Source of the DNA: Parvibaculaceae bacterium Mf 1.05b.01
GTDB lineage: Bacteria > Pseudomonadota > Alphaproteobacteria > Parvibaculales > Parvibaculaceae
Direction: 5' to 3'
Assembly (NCBI GenBank): GCA_000509225.1
Contig: BAOK01000001.1
Coordinates: 1,950,245-2,014,244, forward strand
DNA: 64,000 bases
Shown: piece after piece, positions 62,294 to 64,000 of the stretch
Position numbering within the stretch: the first letter of the stretch is position 1
Layout of the letters: each line of letters starts with the position of its first letter
The notes under the pieces: generated by a model
What the model saw: the letters and a program-made list of their open reading frames with translations, nothing else
Databases searched by the model: none
Told to the model about the DNA's origin: nothing
Translations under genes and position numbers: made by a program

Positions 62294-62310
62294 ATACTCA
62301 ATTGTAGTAT
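62294..62310. promoter_or_regulatory. NadQ operator 1, overlapping the nadA -10 box
   Basis: ATACT-CAATTGT-AGTAT is a perfect 5-bp inverted repeat with a 7-nt spacer. Its right half is the -10 element of the nadA promoter (TAGTAT), so binding would block RNA polymerase. It shares the word ATACTCA with operator 2 at 62415. Confidence 0.72.
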
Positions 62311-62334
62311 AAGGGTCAGATTGTTTATTTTGTC

Positions 62335-62376
62335 GCGTTTCCGGACGATGAAGATCGCACCTTCACCTGGAAACGC
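62335..62376 (+). repeat. intergenic double-stem hairpin repeat, copy 8 (in the nadA leader)
   Basis: Outer stem GCGTTTCC/GGAAACGC, bulge GGAC, inner arms GATGAAG/CTTCACC (one A-C mismatch), single T, loop ending GCAC. It lies between the predicted nadA promoter and operator 2, so it would be in the nadA mRNA leader about 80 nt before the start codon. Confidence 0.82.
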
Positions 62377-62415
62377 TTCAGCCGGTTCTGCCGGTATCTT
62401 TTTAGCCCCTACTTA

Positions 62416-62430
62416 TACTCATTTTGAGTA
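62416..62430. promoter_or_regulatory. NadQ operator 2 in the nadA leader
   Basis: TACTCA-TTT-TGAGTA, a perfect 6-bp inverted repeat with a 3-nt centre, lies 26 bp upstream of the nadA start and about 121 bp downstream of operator 1, centre to centre. Two sites at this distance could allow looping of the leader, or one may act as a roadblock. Confidence 0.72.
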
Positions 62431-62456
62431 AATGTAGTTGATCAAGGGAGGCGAGT

Positions 62457-63533
62457 ATGACCGCCGATCTTCAGACCCGAGAAGCTGCACCCAACCATGC
62501 AGCCGTTGCGCCTACCAAGTTTAAACCGCTTGAGATGCCGGAGCTGGAATATACGCCCGGCCTCGCGAAAGAGATGGCGCCCATCTATGAGCGCGTCAAA
62601 AACGTTATCCCCTCTGTCGAATGGCCCTTCTTCGCGCCTTATGTGAAGGCGATCAATGACCTGAAGAAAGAGCGCGACGCCGTTATCCTTGCGCACAATT
62701 ACATGACGCCGGAAATCTTCCATTGTGTGGGCGACATTGTCGGCGACAGCCTTCAGCTCGCCCGTGAAGCGGCAAAAGCGGATGCCGACGTCATCGTCCA
62801 GTGCGGTGTGCACTTCATGGCCGAGACAGCAAAACTGTTGAGCCCGGAGAAGACGGTTCTTATTCCTGATGAAAAGGCGGGCTGTTCGCTGGCTGAATCC
62901 ATCACCGGTGCGGATATTCGTCGTCTGCGGGAACAATATCCCGGGGTACCTGTTGTCACCTATGTCAACACATCAGCGGATGTGAAGGCAGAGACCGACA
63001 TTTGCTGCACCTCGTCCAATGCGGTGCAAGTTGTAGAAAGTCTTGGTGTGCCGGAAGTGCTCTGCCTGCCAGATGAGTATCTCGCACAGAACATCGCGCG
63101 CCAGACCAATGTGAAAATCATCACCTATGCAGGTCATTGCGAAGTGCATGAGCGCTTCACGCCGGAAGAGCTTCGGGAATATCGCGCAGCCCATCCGGGT
63201 CTCTCTATCATCGCGCATCCTGAATGCCCGCCTGAAGTTGTCGACGAAGCCGACTTCTCCGGCTCAACATCAGGCATGATCAAGTGGGTGAAGGACAACC
63301 ATCCCGACAAGGTCATGATGGTGACCGAATGCTCCATGAGCGACAATGTGGCGGCAGAAGTGCCCGGTACGGATTTCATTCGTCCCTGCAACCTGTGCCC
63401 CCATATGAAGCGGATCACCCTGCCGAAGATCCTCGAAAGCCTTCTCTATATGAAAGATGAAGTTGTCGTGGATCCGGCGATCGCCCCACGGGCGCGGGCT
63501 GCCGTTGAACGCATGATCAATCTGCCGCTCTGA
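62457..63533 (+). CDS. nadA: quinolinate synthase
   Basis: NadA condenses iminoaspartate with dihydroxyacetone phosphate to give quinolinate, using a 4Fe-4S cluster. The 358-residue protein has the three-fold repeats of the family and the cluster cysteines within [20 protein letters not shown] (after C-C-T-S-S) and C-N-L-C-P-H-M-K-R near the end. Its ATG has AGGGAGG 7 nt upstream. The leader carries two NadQ sites and one hairpin copy; nadB follows after 79 nt with another hairpin copy between them. Confidence 0.95.
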   Translation: MTADLQTREAAPNHAAVAPTKFKPLEMPELEYTPGLAKEMAPIYERVKNVIPSVEWPFFAPYVKAINDLKKERDAVILAHNYMTPEIFHCVGDIVGDSLQLAREAAKADADVIVQCGVHFMAETAKLLSPEKTVLIPDEKAGCSLAESITGADIRRLREQYPGVPVVTYVNTSADVKAETDICCTSSNAVQVVESLGVPEVLCLPDEYLAQNIARQTNVKIITYAGHCEVHERFTPEELREYRAAHPGLSIIAHPECPPEVVDEADFSGSTSGMIKWVKDNHPDKVMMVTECSMSDNVAAEVPGTDFIRPCNLCPHMKRITLPKILESLLYMKDEVVVDPAIAPRARAAVERMINLPL

Positions 63534-63543
63534 TTTTTCCATC

Positions 63544-63586
63544 GCGTTTTCGAACCACAAAAGTCTGCACCTTTTGTTGAAAACGC
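63544..63586 (+). repeat. intergenic double-stem hairpin repeat, copy 9 (diverged)
   Basis: Outer stem GCGTTTTC/GAAAACGC, bulge GAAC, inner stem ACAAAAG/CTTTTGT, single T, loop TCTGCAC. Both stems differ in sequence from the others but stay paired. It lies 10 nt after the nadA stop, between nadA and nadB in the same direction as both genes. Confidence 0.8.
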
Positions 63587-63612
63587 TCTAAACGACACAG
63601 GGAGCTGGGCAG

Positions 63613-64000
63613 ATGAGCACACATACGCTTACCGGCGGACATATTGTCAATGCGGGCGACGTGCTGATTGTGGGGGCGGGCCTTGCCGGTCTTTTCACCG
63701 CTCTGAAACTCAGCCCACGCCCAGTGACAGTGCTTGCTGCAGCACCGATCGGTGACGGAGCATCATCTGCCTGGGCTCAAGGCGGGATCGCTGCCGCCAT
63801 CTCTGAAGGCGACACACCGGAAGAGCATGCAGCCGACACGATCGCTGCAGGCGCCGGGATTGTCGATCCGGAGATTGCGCAGCTCATCGCGTCGGAAGCG
63901 AGTGAGCGCATTCAGGACCTGCTGTCACTCGGTGTTCCTTTTGATCGGGACCTGGAAGGAAAGCTGACAGTTGGCTTAGAAGCCGCCCACAGCCGAAGCC
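63613..64000 (+). CDS. nadB: L-aspartate oxidase (5' part, cut by window end)
   Basis: NadB oxidises aspartate to iminoaspartate with FAD, the substrate of NadA. The frame from ATG 63613 is open to the window edge (129 codons). The FAD site [13 protein letters not shown] (about 22-34) and [16 protein letters not shown] (about 48-63) are the expected start of NadB. It is 79 nt after nadA, which with a possible nadC beyond the window would give the nadABC order. The rest of the gene is not visible. Confidence 0.92.
   Translation, partial: MSTHTLTGGHIVNAGDVLIVGAGLAGLFTALKLSPRPVTVLAAAPIGDGASSAWAQGGIAAAISEGDTPEEHAADTIAAGAGIVDPEIAQLIASEASERIQDLLSLGVPFDRDLEGKLTVGLEAAHSRS

Larger units (their letters stand above)
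62138..62456 (+). promoter_or_regulatory. 319-bp nadA control region
   Basis: The longest gap in the window. It holds a near-consensus sigma-70 promoter (TTGACA 62282-62287, 17 bp, TAGTAT 62305-62310), the two NadQ-type palindromes, hairpin copy 8 in the transcribed leader and the AGGGAGG ribosome site of nadA. The first 140 bases, up to the promoter, carry the start of the protease gene on the other strand and a 5-bp hairpin CACTT-ACCC-AAGTG (62206-62219) without further visible motifs. Confidence 0.75.

Noticed and set aside
62377-62412. CCGG-rich short stem followed by TTTTT as an attenuator in the nadA leader
   Set aside because: Only 4 bp (CCGG with CCGG), and the T-run is off the stem by several bases.
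1-64000. CRISPR arrays, tRNA or rRNA genes, insertion sequences or prophage
   Set aside because: No regularly spaced direct repeats, no cloverleaf or rRNA segments that I could recognise, and no transposase, integrase or phage structural frame was seen. A tRNA search would be the proper test.

Overview
The window looks like a 64-kb piece of an alphaproteobacterial chromosome, probably Hyphomicrobiales (Rhizobiales) or a close relative. The reasons are the tlyA-dxs-ispA-xseB-deacetylase order, a TIGR02301-type secreted protein, a NadQ-type regulator with its operators in front of nadA, the family content, and an intergenic palindrome of the kind seen in Rhizobiales. I would not name a genus. 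Nearly all of it is ordinary housekeeping and accessory metabolism. I see no phage, transposase, CRISPR array, rRNA or tRNA. Genes lie on both strands in short operons, many with ATGA or similar stop/start overlaps.

Layout. 1-4.3 kb: the C-terminal part of MnmC, an acyl-CoA dehydrogenase, and a Tat-exported nitroreductase-like protein with a MarR regulator behind twin operators, then a 28-residue membrane miniprotein. 4.3-8.2 kb (minus strand): SDR, APH/P-loop fusion kinase, CDF metal exporter, PdxH. 8.4-13 kb: Sel1 protein, DnaJ-type co-chaperone, FabI, AroC, small membrane protein. 13-23.3 kb (minus): two methyltransferases, TlyA, Dxs, IspA, XseB, deacetylase-like hydrolase, MBL hydrolase, large acyl-CoA dehydrogenase. 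23.4-34.3 kb: Sua5, VOC protein, serine hydrolase with FAD oxidase, CorC-type protein, SRAP, rhodanese, ZnuCB, a protein with FliM-like tail motifs, SDR. 34.4-46.5 kb: small alphaproteobacterial proteins, TPP enzyme, TauD-like dioxygenase, LysE exporter, feruloyl-CoA synthetase-like enzyme, AcuI-type reductase, dihydroorotase, GT9, YgfZ, Tag. 47-49.6 kb: an HxlR-controlled aromatic-type operon (tautomerase, isomerase, SDR) whose isomerase is frameshifted at an A8 run. 50-56.3 kb: KAS III and a stress operon (Lon-like protease, two USP-type proteins). 57-64 kb: NadQ regulator, DUF2339 protein, a low-GC Clp-fold protease gene, then nadA and the start of nadB.

Two systems stand out. The first is a family of nine short intergenic hairpins (43-55 nt) scattered from 25 to 63.6 kb. 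Both stems vary by compensatory change, while the internal bulge, a single unpaired T and a CAC before the 3' inner arm stay constant. All nine read in the same direction on the + strand regardless of neighbouring genes, and five sit within about 10 nt of a stop codon. The second is the NAD circuit: a NadQ regulator without a recognisable Nudix catalytic box, two matching palindromes upstream of nadA (one overlapping a near-consensus promoter), one of the hairpins inside the nadA leader and another between nadA and nadB.

All calls rest on reading the sequence and on remembered family signatures. No search was run.
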